A DNA stretch of 64,000 nucleotides. Source: Heterostelium album PN500 (Eukaryota > Evosea > Eumycetozoa > Acytosteliales > Acytosteliaceae). Of the stretch, positions 52,001 to 63,656 are shown piece after piece. Position 1 is the first letter of the stretch, and every line of letters starts with the position of its first letter. The notes under the pieces were generated by a model that made no database searches, had not been told where the DNA came from, and saw only the letters and a program-made list of their open reading frames with translations. The stretch is taken from the NCBI RefSeq assembly GCF_000004825.1, contig NW_008805063.1, positions 682,857-746,856 on the forward strand, written 5' to 3'. The position numbers were made by a program, and so were the translations under genes.

Positions 52001-54602
52001 TTTCTTACCGGTGTGCAGAGCTTGGCAGGAGGTTGCCAACTTCTTGTAGATCGAATGGTTGTTGATCATTCCGTTGCTCTCCTCGGCGGTCTCTCCGATG
52101 ATGTCGATCTCCTCGGCCAACAAGCCAAATACGATTGCACTCCGCAGACAGATGTCAGGCTCGGACGAGCAGAGATGAACCAGCAGTGCATACTCCAACT
52201 TGGACGATCCCTGTGAGCGGAGATCACGTATCGATGCATGCGGTAGCAGCGAATCACGCGATTGATAGAGAAACTTGTTCCGGTAGGCAATGACATCGTG
52301 TAGCAATATAAACAATCGTTGGGTGTGCTCGAGTGGAAGATCACGTTGGTCGACGAGCGAGTTGGCCAGTGTCGTATTTACGGTGGAACTTATCTCCCAG
52401 AATCCATTGGTCAACTTCTTATCGTACCAGCATTCAATACTCGATATCTGATGCATCTTTATCAACGTTGCACCAGCCATCTCAACCAAATCACTCGATA
52501 GCGTTTGTGACGATGCAATTAAGCATAATCCAACCATTATCGATTTGAAATCATCTAAATCTTGTACTGGTGTTTTCTATTCAATAAACAAAATGTATAT
52601 GTAAGTAAGTAAGTAAGAGACACTTTTCAACTATAATATATTTTACATACCATTGGATATAATGCAAATTTAGGATCTAAATGATAGAGTTGTACTAAAA
52701 GTGTTATGATTTGTATGTCTGAATGTTTATCTTGATGTTTTTTACTGCTGCTTTTATCTGTTAGTTGTCTTGGTGTGTTGTTTATGGATCTGACGGATTG
52801 AAGACAATCTATGAACAGCTGTTTGAGTTGTGAAGAAACAATGGGATATGCTTCAGAGAGTGACGGACACCAAGGCAGTTTATTAGGATGAGAATCATCC
52901 ATAACAATCTTGATAATAGATTTCAAAAGAACGATTTTAAAACTAGGTGAATCGGCATGCATCAAATCCGGTAGCATTACACTCAACTTTTTCGACGATG
53001 TCTTGAACAACGCCACCAGAAACTCTGTCTCCAAATTAATAGATTCCAACTCTACACCCTTTTGTTGTACAATAAATCTATCCTTTAATTCACCCTCTAA
53101 ACAAACAACAATGATATCATTAATAACCAATAATAGTTAGATAGTTAGTTAGTTAGCTAGTAATCATCTTACTTACCTATTGAATATGCAATCGGTTTTA
53201 ATATTGTAACATCGGTGTCGGTTACGTATGCCGATGCTTTGAAGATGTCGAGATAACAGATGGTTACAACGTCAGCGAGTTTCGATACTTTGATTGACTT
53301 TTTCAGTGTTTCCAGGAACTTCTTTTTGATGGAGAGGTCACCGGATCCCTGTGCGTTGTTCGAGTGCTTCTCGTTTCGCTGAATCTTGATCATCAGCTCC
53401 GGACACAGGAGAAGTAGCATCGTCATCAATGGCCATATGCAATTTCGGTGAATCGTCTTCTTTGCCCAGCCGTCCAGTATGTCAAACAGGAGGTCTGGCG
53501 CGCTCGAAAGACGTCCGCCACTACGCGTCAGCTGTACAAACTCCATCGGATGATTCTCGATCCAGTTCCAAATGGCGCGACGCAGCACCATCGCCAGCGT
53601 GAACTGATGTTTCTCCTTGCGGAAGGAACCGGCCGACTTCAAGAGACGCTCGAGCAGCTCGCACAACAGATGTGAATTCAGGTTGATGTGCTCGATCAAC
53701 ATCAACTGACTGGTGATCGATTCGTCGGCTGCCACATTGCCACTAGAGGCATTCACGATGGCCGAGAGCGTATCGACGATCTTTGCATAGACCTGGTCGT
53801 AGTTGGTAGCCGATAGCTGGTAGATCAACTTGCCGCTATTGATGTAGGTGTCAGACTCTGAAGGACATCGAATCAAACAGCCACTGGCAATTCCAATGAT
53901 TCTCGATGCCATTGAATCCTGTAGGGGTGGTGGTAACAACTGTTCTTCTTTCTCCCTCAATTTCAATGCTTCTTTTTCATCGGAAACATTATTGGACATT
54001 GTTCTATATTGTGATTTCTTCATAAACAAACGATATGTTAATATTTATAACAATATATCATGTTTTTTGTTTGCGAGTTTCTCGATTAATATATATATAC
54101 ATACTATATGAAACCATTGATGTTCCATACATTTTGCTAATAATCCAAGTGTATATGATTGTGCCCATAGATTATGTTCGTTTGGTTCTTCTTTATCTTT
54201 TTTCTATAAAAAAATAAAAATAAAAATAGAAACATTAAATGAAATGAAAAGTGAAAATTAATTAAAAAGTTCAGATGTGATTGATTGATTGATCAACCGA
54301 TTTCATTTGATTTTTTTTAAAAAAAATCAAATAATCTTTTTTTGGTTGAGCAGGGTTGATTGTTTTTTTAAAAAATATGTCTTATTATTTACTTTTGTTA
54401 AAGAATCTAATATATCTGATAAACCATTGGCTATTAAATTTAGTTTATTTGAACTTAAATCAATGAGAGTCTGTTCGTTATGTTTTCTTAGGACATTCTG
54501 TTGGAGTTGATCGGATGTCTGATATCCTTGGTTCTTTTTAAACTTTATTTGTACACTGTATCTGTTGATCAGATCTGTAATCAATCTATCTTCATTATCC
54601 AT
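46067..54602 (-). CDS. nf1: Neurofibromin (NF1-type RasGAP)
   Basis: Seven exons on the minus strand: 54602-54393, 54203-54105, 54017-53177, 53096-52651, 52576-51857, 51779-50709 and 50614-46067. All joins keep frame (2644 residues, human 2839). It switches off Ras by speeding GTP hydrolysis. N-terminal helical repeats precede the RasGAP domain. The arginine finger lies in STLLRGNSLGSKML (Arg about residue 1305), and FLKYICPAIITPENFGI also marks the domain. A Sec14-PH module follows (IVIDCTLSTASHNIPLAW, ANCSIYIVNPSRYIKSHF), then a long HEAT-like C-terminal half. It is the likely orthologue of D. discoideum AxeB/NF1, which limits macropinosome size and is lost in axenic laboratory strains. Here the reading frame is complete. 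The first three introns are the least certain. Confidence 0.93.
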
Positions 54603-54765
54603 CTCTCTTCTCTTCTCTTCTCTTCCTGTTGTGTTCAGTTCTTTTCTCTTTCCTAATCTTCGTATCTAATTTAATAGATAATCTACATAAATATAATTCA
54701 ACTTGGTTGGAAATGAATGAAAAATGAAAATCTAATTAATATTTCTAAATAGATTTAGATTGAAT

Positions 54766-54796
<31 letters not shown>

Positions 54797-55439
54797 GTTG
54801 ATATTTTTTAATTGATTCTAATAATAATAATAAAAATACAGATTATATGAATAAATAAGGAAATAAGATTGATTTGTTGATTCTTTTTTAATTTGAAATG
54901 CAACAAAAAAATTAAAATATATATAAATATAAAATAGATAATCTAATATTTATTTTGTGGTTGGCTGGCTGATTGTTTGATTGATTTAATTGGCTTTAAT
55001 TATTTGGATGTGACATTTAAAAATATTTATTATTAAAATGGTTTGGGGTGAAAATGTGTTGGGGTGTTTTATTGAATGAGGAAGTGGTTGTTTGGAATTC
55101 TTAAACTAAACATTAATTTTAAGACTAATATCTAATAATAAATTCACTATCTTTATTTAGTAAAAAATAAACTAAAAAAAATAAAATAAAATTTAACTTG
55201 AAATGATTTTTAAGTTTGTTTTTATAATTTTATTTTACTTTAATTAATTAAAAAAAATATCTTTAACATTTTTTTTGATCTCGATCGAACCAAAAAAATA
55301 TCAACTTTTATCATAAAACCAATCAACATCATTTTGGTACCAAATTGTTAAAAAACCTTTACAAAAAATTAAAAAAATAATAAAAAAATTGATAAACAAA
55401 ATAAAACAAAGATATATTTAAACAATGTATATATATGAA

Positions 55440-55482
<43 letters not shown>

Positions 55483-55492
55483 TGTAGAATAT
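54603..55492. other. Spacer upstream of neurofibromin / downstream of Fyv7-like gene
   Basis: AT-rich. It begins with a CTCTT-type pyrimidine run (54603-54626, plus strand) right at the neurofibromin start. It carries a GATT microsatellite near 54767-54800 and a (TA)n run at about 55445-55479. No gene seen. Confidence 0.4.
55445..55479. repeat. (TA)n microsatellite
   Basis: About 17 TA units just beyond the stop codon of the Fyv7-like gene, likely inside its 3' untranslated region. Confidence 0.9.
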
Positions 55493-56542
55493 TTATTTGG
55501 AAGAAGTAGATGATTCTATTTGAGCAAGTAATCTATTAAGTTGATTCTTCATGATGGGTTGACCTCTCTTTGTTTTCTTTAGCATCTGAAGTGATTTCTC
55601 TTTTCTTTGTTGCTGTTTCTTTAGATTCTCTGCTTTCTTCTCTTCGATCTCCTTTCTCTTTTGCTCCATCTCTTGTCTTCTCTCTTGATATTCTTTTCTA
55701 GCTTGATCCAACTGCGCTTTATATGATTTGGGATTCTTCTTCTTTGAATCACTGCTGCTACTTGATGATGATGATGTAGTTGTAGTTGTTGTTGCTTTAT
55801 AATATGGATTACTATTCTTTTCTTGTACAATTTCATCACCACCTTCATCCTCATCATCATCAACGACATCTTCATTTTCATTATCTCTATCTTCATCACC
55901 GTCTATATCATTTTCCACTTTAACATTATTATTAATTTCATTTTCTTGTTCGACATCCTCACCATCTTCTTTCTCATTATCACTATCTTCTTTCTTATGT
56001 CTATTCGATCTCTTTTGACCTCTATTCTTTCTACTCATGAAATCATCAGACTGTGTTTGATGTCCACCCAATGCAAACTTTTAAAAAAAAAAAGAGATAA
56101 AGATTGATTAGTTACTTTAATTACATGTTATTATTTGATATTAATAAAAGTAATTACTCTTGACATTGGATCATCATTTTTAAAAGAATCATAAAAATTA
56201 GAGACTGGTTTTTGTGTTGCTTGATATTCTTTTCTCTTTTGTGATTTCTTATCATAAACTTTCTTTACTTGTTTCTCTTGTCTTAATAATTTACTCTCTA
56301 TTTTTGATGTTTTGTTGTTTTAATTTGTTTAATAAGATGATCAATCAATCAATCAATAAACCATTCAATAATTATATCAACATACTTTCACGTGGTAAAT
56401 ACCATGATTTATCTTGTTGTTTATCATTATTTTTACTATTATCTACTCTTTGCTTTTTAAATCTACCAGCAGCATTATCACGACTATCATTATCATCGTT
56501 ATTATCTTTATATTCTCTTTTAAACTTATTTTTATGACTCAT
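55493..56542 (-). CDS. Fyv7/CCDC59-like rRNA-processing protein
   Basis: Exons 56542-56386, 56297-56158 and 56077-55493; frame is kept (293 residues). The small basic N-terminus (MSHKNKFKREYKD) and a middle KSYKAQLDQARKEYQERRQE helix lead to the C-terminal signature KKTKRGQPIMKNQLNRLLAQIE. This signature is characteristic of the Fyv7/TAP26 (CCDC59) family, nucleolar factors needed for small-subunit rRNA processing. The insert between the conserved ends is acidic (D/E/N) low-complexity sequence, longer than in yeast Fyv7. It is the second ribosome-biogenesis factor in the window, with WDR12. The two 5' exons were inferred from splice sites and frame alone, so their exact ends are a little less certain. 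Confidence 0.78.
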
Positions 56543-58226
56543 TCTTTAAAATTATATCAGTATAGTATAGATATATATTATCTTTAAAAAAAACAACTTA
56601 ATTAATCATACTTTCGTTTCGTTTTTTTCTTTTTTTTTTTAATTTTTCAAATTAATTTAATTTATTTATTAAATTATAAATGGTAAAAAATATTATTTTT
56701 ATTATTATATTATTATATTTATATGAAAGATATAAAAATGGTTATAAAAGATTTAAAACATAAAATTTTTTTATATGTTTTTAAAATTATGTATATGTAT
56801 TAAATTTAATACATTTGTTAATCAAAGTATATTTTTGAATTTGATAAATTTGTGTAAAAACAATTAGTACTCTTTTTCCTTTTTAAAACAAACCACTCAA
56901 TACAATGAAGAAAATAAAAAGAAATATATATATTTTCATTCAAACACATAAAAAACAAACAGATATTTTTAGTTTCCACAATGAAAGTTCATTTTCACAC
57001 TATTTTGCGAAACAACAGCCGAGTAAAAAACAAGCAGCAACATCAAGTCGTAAAACTATTTAAATAAATATTACTCTTTTTGTAAGAATAAATATGTATA
57101 TATTTCTTTTTATATACAAATGAATAAAATAAATAATATATATTTTTTAAAACAATTATTTATTAGCATTTTTATATTTGTTTAATTTAGTTAACATAAC
57201 ATAAAACACTTAAATATGAAATAGATAAATTTCATCAATATAGTTTAATAGTTAGTTTTTTTTAAACAAAATAATAATTGTACAAACAGGTAACAGAAAT
57301 ATTAACTTTCTAATATATTTTATAAAAATAGTAATCTAACTAAATTATATATTCTCTATTTTATTTAATTAATTCACTAATATTAATATTAAATAGATTA
57401 GTGGAACAACAAACAATTCAAGATAAAGAAGATCTAGTTTTGTCATTTCTTTACAAAAATATTAATTTTTTATTATTTTAATCAGACGTTTGTTTTCTAT
57501 TTATTTATTTATTTATTATCCATCTAACACCATATAATAGTATTTACATCATTGACAACAAACTCATCCACATATTCACAAACTATTTTCACAACATACA
57601 CATAAAAACACACAATCTATTCAAACACACACTCACACACGCATAAAAAAATATCTTTCTTTCCTTCATAGCAATTCACTCATTAAATCATAGAAGATTG
57701 ATTAATTCACACAGTTTTCGAATTTATTTAAAAGCAAGAAAGTGAATTAAAATTTACAATTCAATATTATCGATATTATTTACTTATTGACAATTGATCA
57801 ATAATTAATAATTTTGGTATTGTAAATAATTTTTCACAGCTTTTCACATCACCGCTGAACTATCACCACTACTTACTTTGCTGCTCCTATTGCAACCTTT
57901 ACACTCCAAATTCAATTGCTATAACAGTATATTGTTTCAGTTCTTTTTTGGATTTTCCTCTTTTACCATACTTGCTCATCTTTCCTCCACATCATCGGAA
58001 ACAACCAACCAACCAGTTATTTTCCAAAAGGAATTCCAAAAGTTCCAACAACATCTTCATCATAATCATTATCTTTTTTTTCATTAACCAAAAGTCAGTT
58101 TATTCATTCCAGTTCATTTTACTACATATATATTTTTCATAATAATATATATATATTTTTTTTATTTACTTATCTTATTATTTCATAAGATATATTTATA
58201 AATAAAAAAAAAAGAAAAACACAAAA
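56543..58226. other. Long divergent spacer, Fyv7-like gene / LRR-pseudoGTPase gene
   Basis: About 1.7 kb, the longest gene-free spacer, very AT-rich. The last 350 bp before the LRR gene have a strand-biased C/T-rich composition (57840-58090), which suggests leader or promoter sequence. Short frames there show no recognisable protein. No RNA gene was identified. Confidence 0.4.
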
Positions 58227-59949
58227 ATGATGGACGATGATAAAATGTCTATTGAAGCAGCTAGTCATCTCTTCAAAAAGATGACCAAGAATGACACTGC
58301 AGTCATTGCTAAGGTGTTACTCAATGGAAAGAGACATCCATTGATTAGGCTCGACGGAAAAGAGCTAGGCAACGATGGGGTAATTCCCATCGCCAAGTCA
58401 CTGAAGCAGCATGCAATAGTCGAGTCACTCGATCTGTCGTCGAACAACATCACCTCACAAGGTATTCGTGAGCTAGCTTCGGCTATCGCTACTAACAATT
58501 CTCTACTTCACTTGAAACTCGACAACAATCCGATCGGCGACGAAGGTCTACAGATTCTGAGTCAGTCGCTCACCTCCAAGCACAGCTGTTCGCTCAAGTC
58601 GCTCTATCTCTCGGACTGCAAGATCACGGACAGAGGAATAAGTGCGCTCGCCAACGCACTGGAATCCAACAACTCGCTACTCACACTCCACATCAACAGC
58701 AATAGAATCGGTGACTCTGGTGCCAGTGCTCTCGTCAGCTCGCTACCGTCCAACCAGACACTTCGCAATCTCAGTTGTTTTCAGTGTGGTATCACCGAGG
58801 AGGGTGGTATCAAGCTGCTGGCGTACCTCGAAAAGACCAAGTTCTCCATTGTCAACCTCAATCTAAAGTGTAACAAGATCAGCAGAGACACCACCGACAA
58901 GATCACCGAACAACTCAATCTGAAGAAAGAGAAAGAGAGAAAGAGAAAGCTGAAAGCTGAGGCACAAGATTTGATCACAGAGGAAGCAGAGCGAATGATC
59001 AAGATCAAACTAAAGGATGTCAATGAGAAGGCACAGAAGGAGTTGGAGAGTAAATTGAAAGATCTAGGCAAGAAGGAACAAGAGATACAATCGAAAGAGA
59101 AGATACTAACAAGAGGCCAATCTGAGCTAAGTGCCAAACTTAAAGAATTTGAAAAGAAAAAAGGTAATTAACTAAAATCTATTATTTTATAAATAACTAT
59201 TATAATATATTTAACTTACAATAATTACTTTTAGAAACAAGAGAAAAAGCAAAAGTAAAGAAAGAAAAAGAACAAAAGGAATCAACCTCGCCAAAGTCAA
59301 TAAAAAAGAAGAAAACAGGTAACTATATTCTAAATTTAAAGATATAATTGTATTTTGATTTTAAACAAGTTACTTACTTTTCTTTTAATTTTATCTTTCT
59401 TTCATTCACTCATAAATCTATAATATAGATGATCATATTACTATTGTTGTTGCTGGTGATAAGGATTTGGATAAAGAGTTGCTCATTGGCTATGGTATGA
59501 ACGTTGTCAGTGAATGTAAAGTTGTTTCTGATAGTGATTTTGAAAAGACTATCAACGGTAATATCTTGTTGGACGGTGGCAAATCTGTGAACTTTACATT
59601 CGTCAATACCAGTGGTCACGATCGTTACTCTAGATTGAGAGCACTCCAATATGAACACGCAGACGGTGCCATCGTGGTCTACAGTGCGTTCGATCGTGTA
59701 TCGTTCGAGGATCTTTCGTTCCAATGGCTGCCAGAAATCAACTTCATGGGTAAGATGCCAATATTCGTTGCCGGTATGCAAGTCGACAAGAGAAACAATC
59801 CACCAAGACCGTCGGACATCACCGAAGAGGAAGGAAGAGAGTTTGCCAAGAAGATTGGATCCAACGTATTCTTTGAGCCAAACTGTGCTGACGACTTTAA
59901 AAAGATGGTCAATACAATCTACAAGGAAATGAAAAAGAAGAAGAAGTAG
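58227..59949 (+). CDS. LRR - coiled coil - small-GTPase-like (pseudoGTPase) fusion protein
   Basis: Exons 58227-59163, 59235-59318 and 59429-59949; all junctions are phase 1 and in frame (513 residues). Residues about 35-240 are ribonuclease-inhibitor-type leucine-rich repeats (ESLDLSSNNITSQGIRELAS, LHLKLDNNPIGDEGLQILSQ, LTLHINSNRIGDSGASALV). Next is a highly charged E/K coiled coil (about 240-340). The last 170 residues look like a Ras/Rho-family domain: a beta strand ITIVVAGD, the switch-II-like NTSGHDRYSRLRAL, then GAIVVYSAFDRVSFEDL and MPIFVAGMQVDKR. All nucleotide motifs are degenerate: P-loop GDKDLDKE has no GKS/T, DTAGQ is NTSGH, and NKxD is MQVD. It probably does not bind or hydrolyse GTP, and may act as a scaffold. 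The fusion is supported by two clean introns. Confidence 0.82.
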
Positions 59950-60255
59950 ATATACACTCCAAACCAAATCAACTAATATACTATTACTGTACATCTATTA
60001 TCTTCGATTATCAACATATATATATATTTCCAAATCAATGTATACAATTCTATTGCAACTATTATATTCTAATCAATAATAATAATAATAATAATGATAA
60101 TTATTGTCCAATCAATTAACTACATTGACCAATCAACAACAACAACAAGCAATCATCTTCTTTATTCATAAAAAAAACTATTGTACATCATCGATTAAAG
60201 TACAATACAATACAATAATAAATAATGATTTCTCCAATACCTAATTATACATTCT
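59950..60255. other. Convergent 3' spacer
   Basis: 306 bp between two convergent genes, with AAT and AAC triplet runs. No gene seen. Confidence 0.4.
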
Positions 60256-61000
60256 TTATACCTTAATACTCATACCCAATGCAAATGTATAGACTTTTGC
60301 ATCAATGATACACTTGTGATATTTCTTTGTTAAATCTATAGAGTTTTGAATAATAACCATTAATAAATTATAATAATTGAAACAACTTTGATTTATATAC
60401 TTTGTAATGTATCTAATAAATTGTTGAGAGGAACTACAATGACCTCAATGAATTCACCATCCTCCAAATGTTGCTTTGGTTCTATATTTGATTTGTTTTC
60501 AATCTATTATCTTATTGTTAATAAACAAACAACTTAACTTTACTAGCTATAGATGGATGTGGAAATGTGTACATTACATTTATAGTACAGATTTGTGCGT
60601 TTGCTGAAGATAAACCCGGTTCTAATGCCAATATAGAAGATATACTATCAACTCGTTCACCTGTATAACCTGTTTCCTCTTTCAACTCTCTGATTGCAGC
60701 TTGCTCCGCGGTTTCATCTTGGTCAATGAGACCTGCAGGGAACTCAATAACCATTGCATCTACAGGTGGTCTATACTGAACGGTCAAAACAATATACTTT
60801 TTCTGATCTTCTTTCGTAACCAATGCAATGATATCTACACCATCAACCTCTCCAACTCTAGTGGTTCTATCGACAGTTTCCCACAATCTTTCTTTTCCAT
60901 TAGGGTCAGAGAATGTCAACTGATTCAAAGCAATCCATTTAGCTTTATATAATTCTTCCTTTTTCAATCTCTTACAAATATTATTGTTATTATTACTCAT
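60256..61000 (-). CDS. ADP-sugar pyrophosphatase, NUDIX family (NUDT5-like)
   Basis: Exons 61000-60578, 60503-60401 and 60335-60256; frame is kept (201 residues, human NUDT5 219). The NUDIX box is complete: GLIDQDETAEQAAIRELKEE followed by TGY, so the Mg-binding RELKEE core is intact. The preceding VIEFPAGLID and the later EPGLSSANAQI match ADP-ribose pyrophosphatases. The enzyme would split ADP-ribose or related sugars into AMP and a sugar phosphate. The two 3' exons are short and were found from splice sites: DGEFIEVIVVPLNNLLDTLQ, then KCIIDAKVYTFALGM, both of which align with the NUDT5 C-terminus. Without splicing the protein would lack this end. Confidence 0.92.
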
Positions 61001-61231
61001 TCTTTCTTTTATAACTATAACTATTTATATTTACAATAATATAAATGGTAATTTTAATCAATCGATCATGATTAAGTGAGTGGAAAAAAAATAGAGTTTT
61101 TAGAAATAATTTGGGTGATAATTAATTGTCTGAAAGTGCTCATATGATATATAATTTAAATACAATATATATAATTTAGTTTGTGGTTTATTGATTTATC
61201 TATTCTGTTTGTTTTGTTTTGTTTTTTTTTT

Positions 61232-61977
61232 TTAAATGGTTGAGTAGGTAGTAACATTCTTCTTTGTTTCGACGACGACCAATGAACCGTTGGTTGGTCT
61301 GGTGGCAGAGTCGTTCGACCATTGGAAGAGTTTGTCGGCGACTTCCTCGAGTGGAGTCCAGTCGTCGTATGGACCTGGCATGTACTGTCTGTTGCTTGGG
61401 GTGTCGAGTGTAACCGGTAGAATACCCAATGAAGATGATCCACTGAGTTCTGGTGTTTCGGCGAGCGATTTAATGAGGTGGTGAGTGGCAGCCTTTGAGA
61501 TACCGTAACCGATCATACCGGCGGTTGGGACGGTAGCAGATTTGGCACCAGTCAAAACAACGACACCACCGGTGTTGAGCAACTTTCCAGCCAAGAAGGC
61601 TGTAGCAACTGCTGAACTCAAATTGAAATCCAACATCTTTTGTACACTTTGGAAGTAGTCGTCGGCGACGATACTACCTCCGACCCAACCACCGGCAGCA
61701 CAAATGATACTGTCGACCTCTACAATAAAACTAATATTAATATATATGACCGTTAAACATTCAAATATATATAGGTAGACTTACTGGTTGAACCCAAAAC
61801 ACTTAAAACTCTCTTGACTTCACTCTCGTTGGAGCTGGTGATAGAAACTGATTGAGTGGCATTGGTGTTGTCACGGAAATCTACAGAGATGGTATTCCAT
61901 CCCTTGGTCTTGAAAAGATTGACGATAGCAGAACCCAATGATCCGCTACCTCCGAAAACTAATACATTCTTTGACAT
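61232..61977 (-). CDS. qdpr: Dihydropteridine reductase (QDPR, short-chain dehydrogenase)
   Basis: Exons 61977-61785 and 61719-61232, phase-1 junction, 226 residues, close to the 240 usual for the family. The Rossmann dinucleotide motif VLVFGGSGSLGSAIVNLF opens the protein. The catalytic Tyr-x3-Lys pair is in GYGISKAATHHLIKSLA. SIICAAGGWVGGSI and PVTLDTPSNRQYMP are QDPR hallmarks. It reduces quinonoid dihydropteridines back to tetrahydro forms using NADH. In dictyostelids this supports tetrahydrobiopterin and tetrahydrodictyopterin metabolism and phenylalanine hydroxylation. It lies in the same direction as the NUDT5-like gene, with 231 bp between. Confidence 0.94.
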
Positions 61978-62497
61978 GTTTGTTTATAACAAATAAAAAT
62001 TAAAATAAATAGAGAAATACTAATACTAAGTAACAGTAATAAGTTTTAGTTTAATTAATTAAAAATGAATGTTAAAAATATTATTGTTGTTGTTTGTTGA
62101 TCATCAAAAACACACACATCAGAGATTTTTATAATTTTTTTGAAGCATAGAAGCAAAAAAATTTTGAATTACACACAGAAAATCACACTGAATCTTCTTC
62201 AGGAAGGTGAAAGAATGCAGATTCTTAAAAACACATACTGGAATAAATTTTTTAAAACACGAACGAATTAAACAAATAATAATTGTTAATTAATTATCAA
62301 CTTCTATTTGTATAATACAATCAATACTTGACAACAAATAGAGGAGGAAAAAAAAATAAAAACAAAATGATATGAATTGACATGATGTGAAATGGAAAGA
62401 AATGGAAAAATGAAAGTAATTGTTGAGTAGAGATTATTTTATATTTTAAAACTTTTATTCAAACTATCATAAGATGTAAGTGTTTAGTTCACTTCTT
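61978..62497. other. Spacer between QDPR gene and rps11
   Basis: Promoter of the QDPR gene and 3' flank of rps11, both on the minus strand. AT-rich. No gene seen. Confidence 0.4.
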
Positions 62498-63656
62498 TTA
62501 GAAAGCCTTGAATTGCTTCTTGGAGGCAGCGGATGGGTCGTGCTTGATGACGTTGAACTTGACGGTCTTGGCGAGTGGACGACATTGACCGATGGTAACA
62601 GAGTCACCATCCTTGATGTTGAAAGCTGGTGAAGCGTGGGCAGAGATGTTAGAGTGTCTCTTCTCGAAACGGTTGTACTTCTTGATGTAATGGAGGTAAT
62701 CTCTACGCATGATGATGGTTCTTCTCATCTTGGTTGAGACGACAACACCCTTCAAGATGGTTCCACGGATGGAAACGTTAGAGGTGAATGGGCACTTCTT
62801 GTCGACGTAGGTACCATCGATGGCATCCTTTGGTACACGGTAACCGAGACCGATCGATTTGTAGTATCTGATACCTTCCTTACCCTTGATGGTCTTGGAT
62901 TGGACGCTTCTGGTGAAAACACACAATTGCTTTTGGAAAGCTTTTTCTGCCTATTGTTTATAGTAGTAGTGGTGGTAGGGTAATGAATTATTATTAGTTT
63001 TATTTATTCTTTTAGCATATTATTATTCAGTATTTTTTTTTAGTTTTTTTTTTTTTGGATTTCGTATTTTTTTGTCAAATAGTTTTTTTTTGGGCATTTT
63101 TAAAGAAATTTATACATATCATCACCATCATCATTACCATTAAAGTTTCAGTGATTATCCTATCTCTCTCTTTTGACCAATTATTTTACTGACATGACTA
63201 TTTTTATATATTATTATTTTGATTTTATTATTTTTGTAGTTTAATCATTCAAACTATTATTTTTCGTAAAATTGTTTTGCTACTAGTTTTGTTTGTTTAT
63301 CTAAAATCTAGATGAATGAATGATTATCTCTATTCTGAAAACTATATTATTTTATCTGTTATTCTATGACTTTCTAACATTCTTTTTTCTAAATCTGTTT
63401 TGTTGTTTAATTATTTGCTGTCATTTTCATCTTAAAAACTTGTGATACATGAACGAGAGAGATAGATTGAAACTTTAACTACATTGATGACGATGATGAT
63501 TATGATAATATTTTCTAAAATAACCTAAAATAATATTTTATTTTCTAACTAAATACAAAGTAGTATATAATGATATGATATATCGTAGAATAAACTAAAT
63601 ACTGATAATAAAATTAATTAAATCAAATTATTAAAACCTACTTGGACATCAGCCAT
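62498..63656 (-). CDS. rps11: 40S ribosomal protein S11 (uS17)
   Basis: Two exons, 63656-63642 (only 15 nt: Met-Ala-Asp-Val-Gln) and 62950-62498, separated by a 691-bp intron; 155 residues, the size of other eukaryotic S11 proteins. Diagnostic blocks are [39 protein letters not shown] and [16 protein letters not shown]. It binds 18S rRNA in the small subunit. The tiny first exon is supported by the MADVQ N-terminus, which matches MADIQ in other species, and by a GT donor directly after it. The intron is by far the longest in the window. Codon use is the most biased here (AAG, ATC, GTC, ACC), as expected for a highly expressed gene. Confidence 0.97.
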
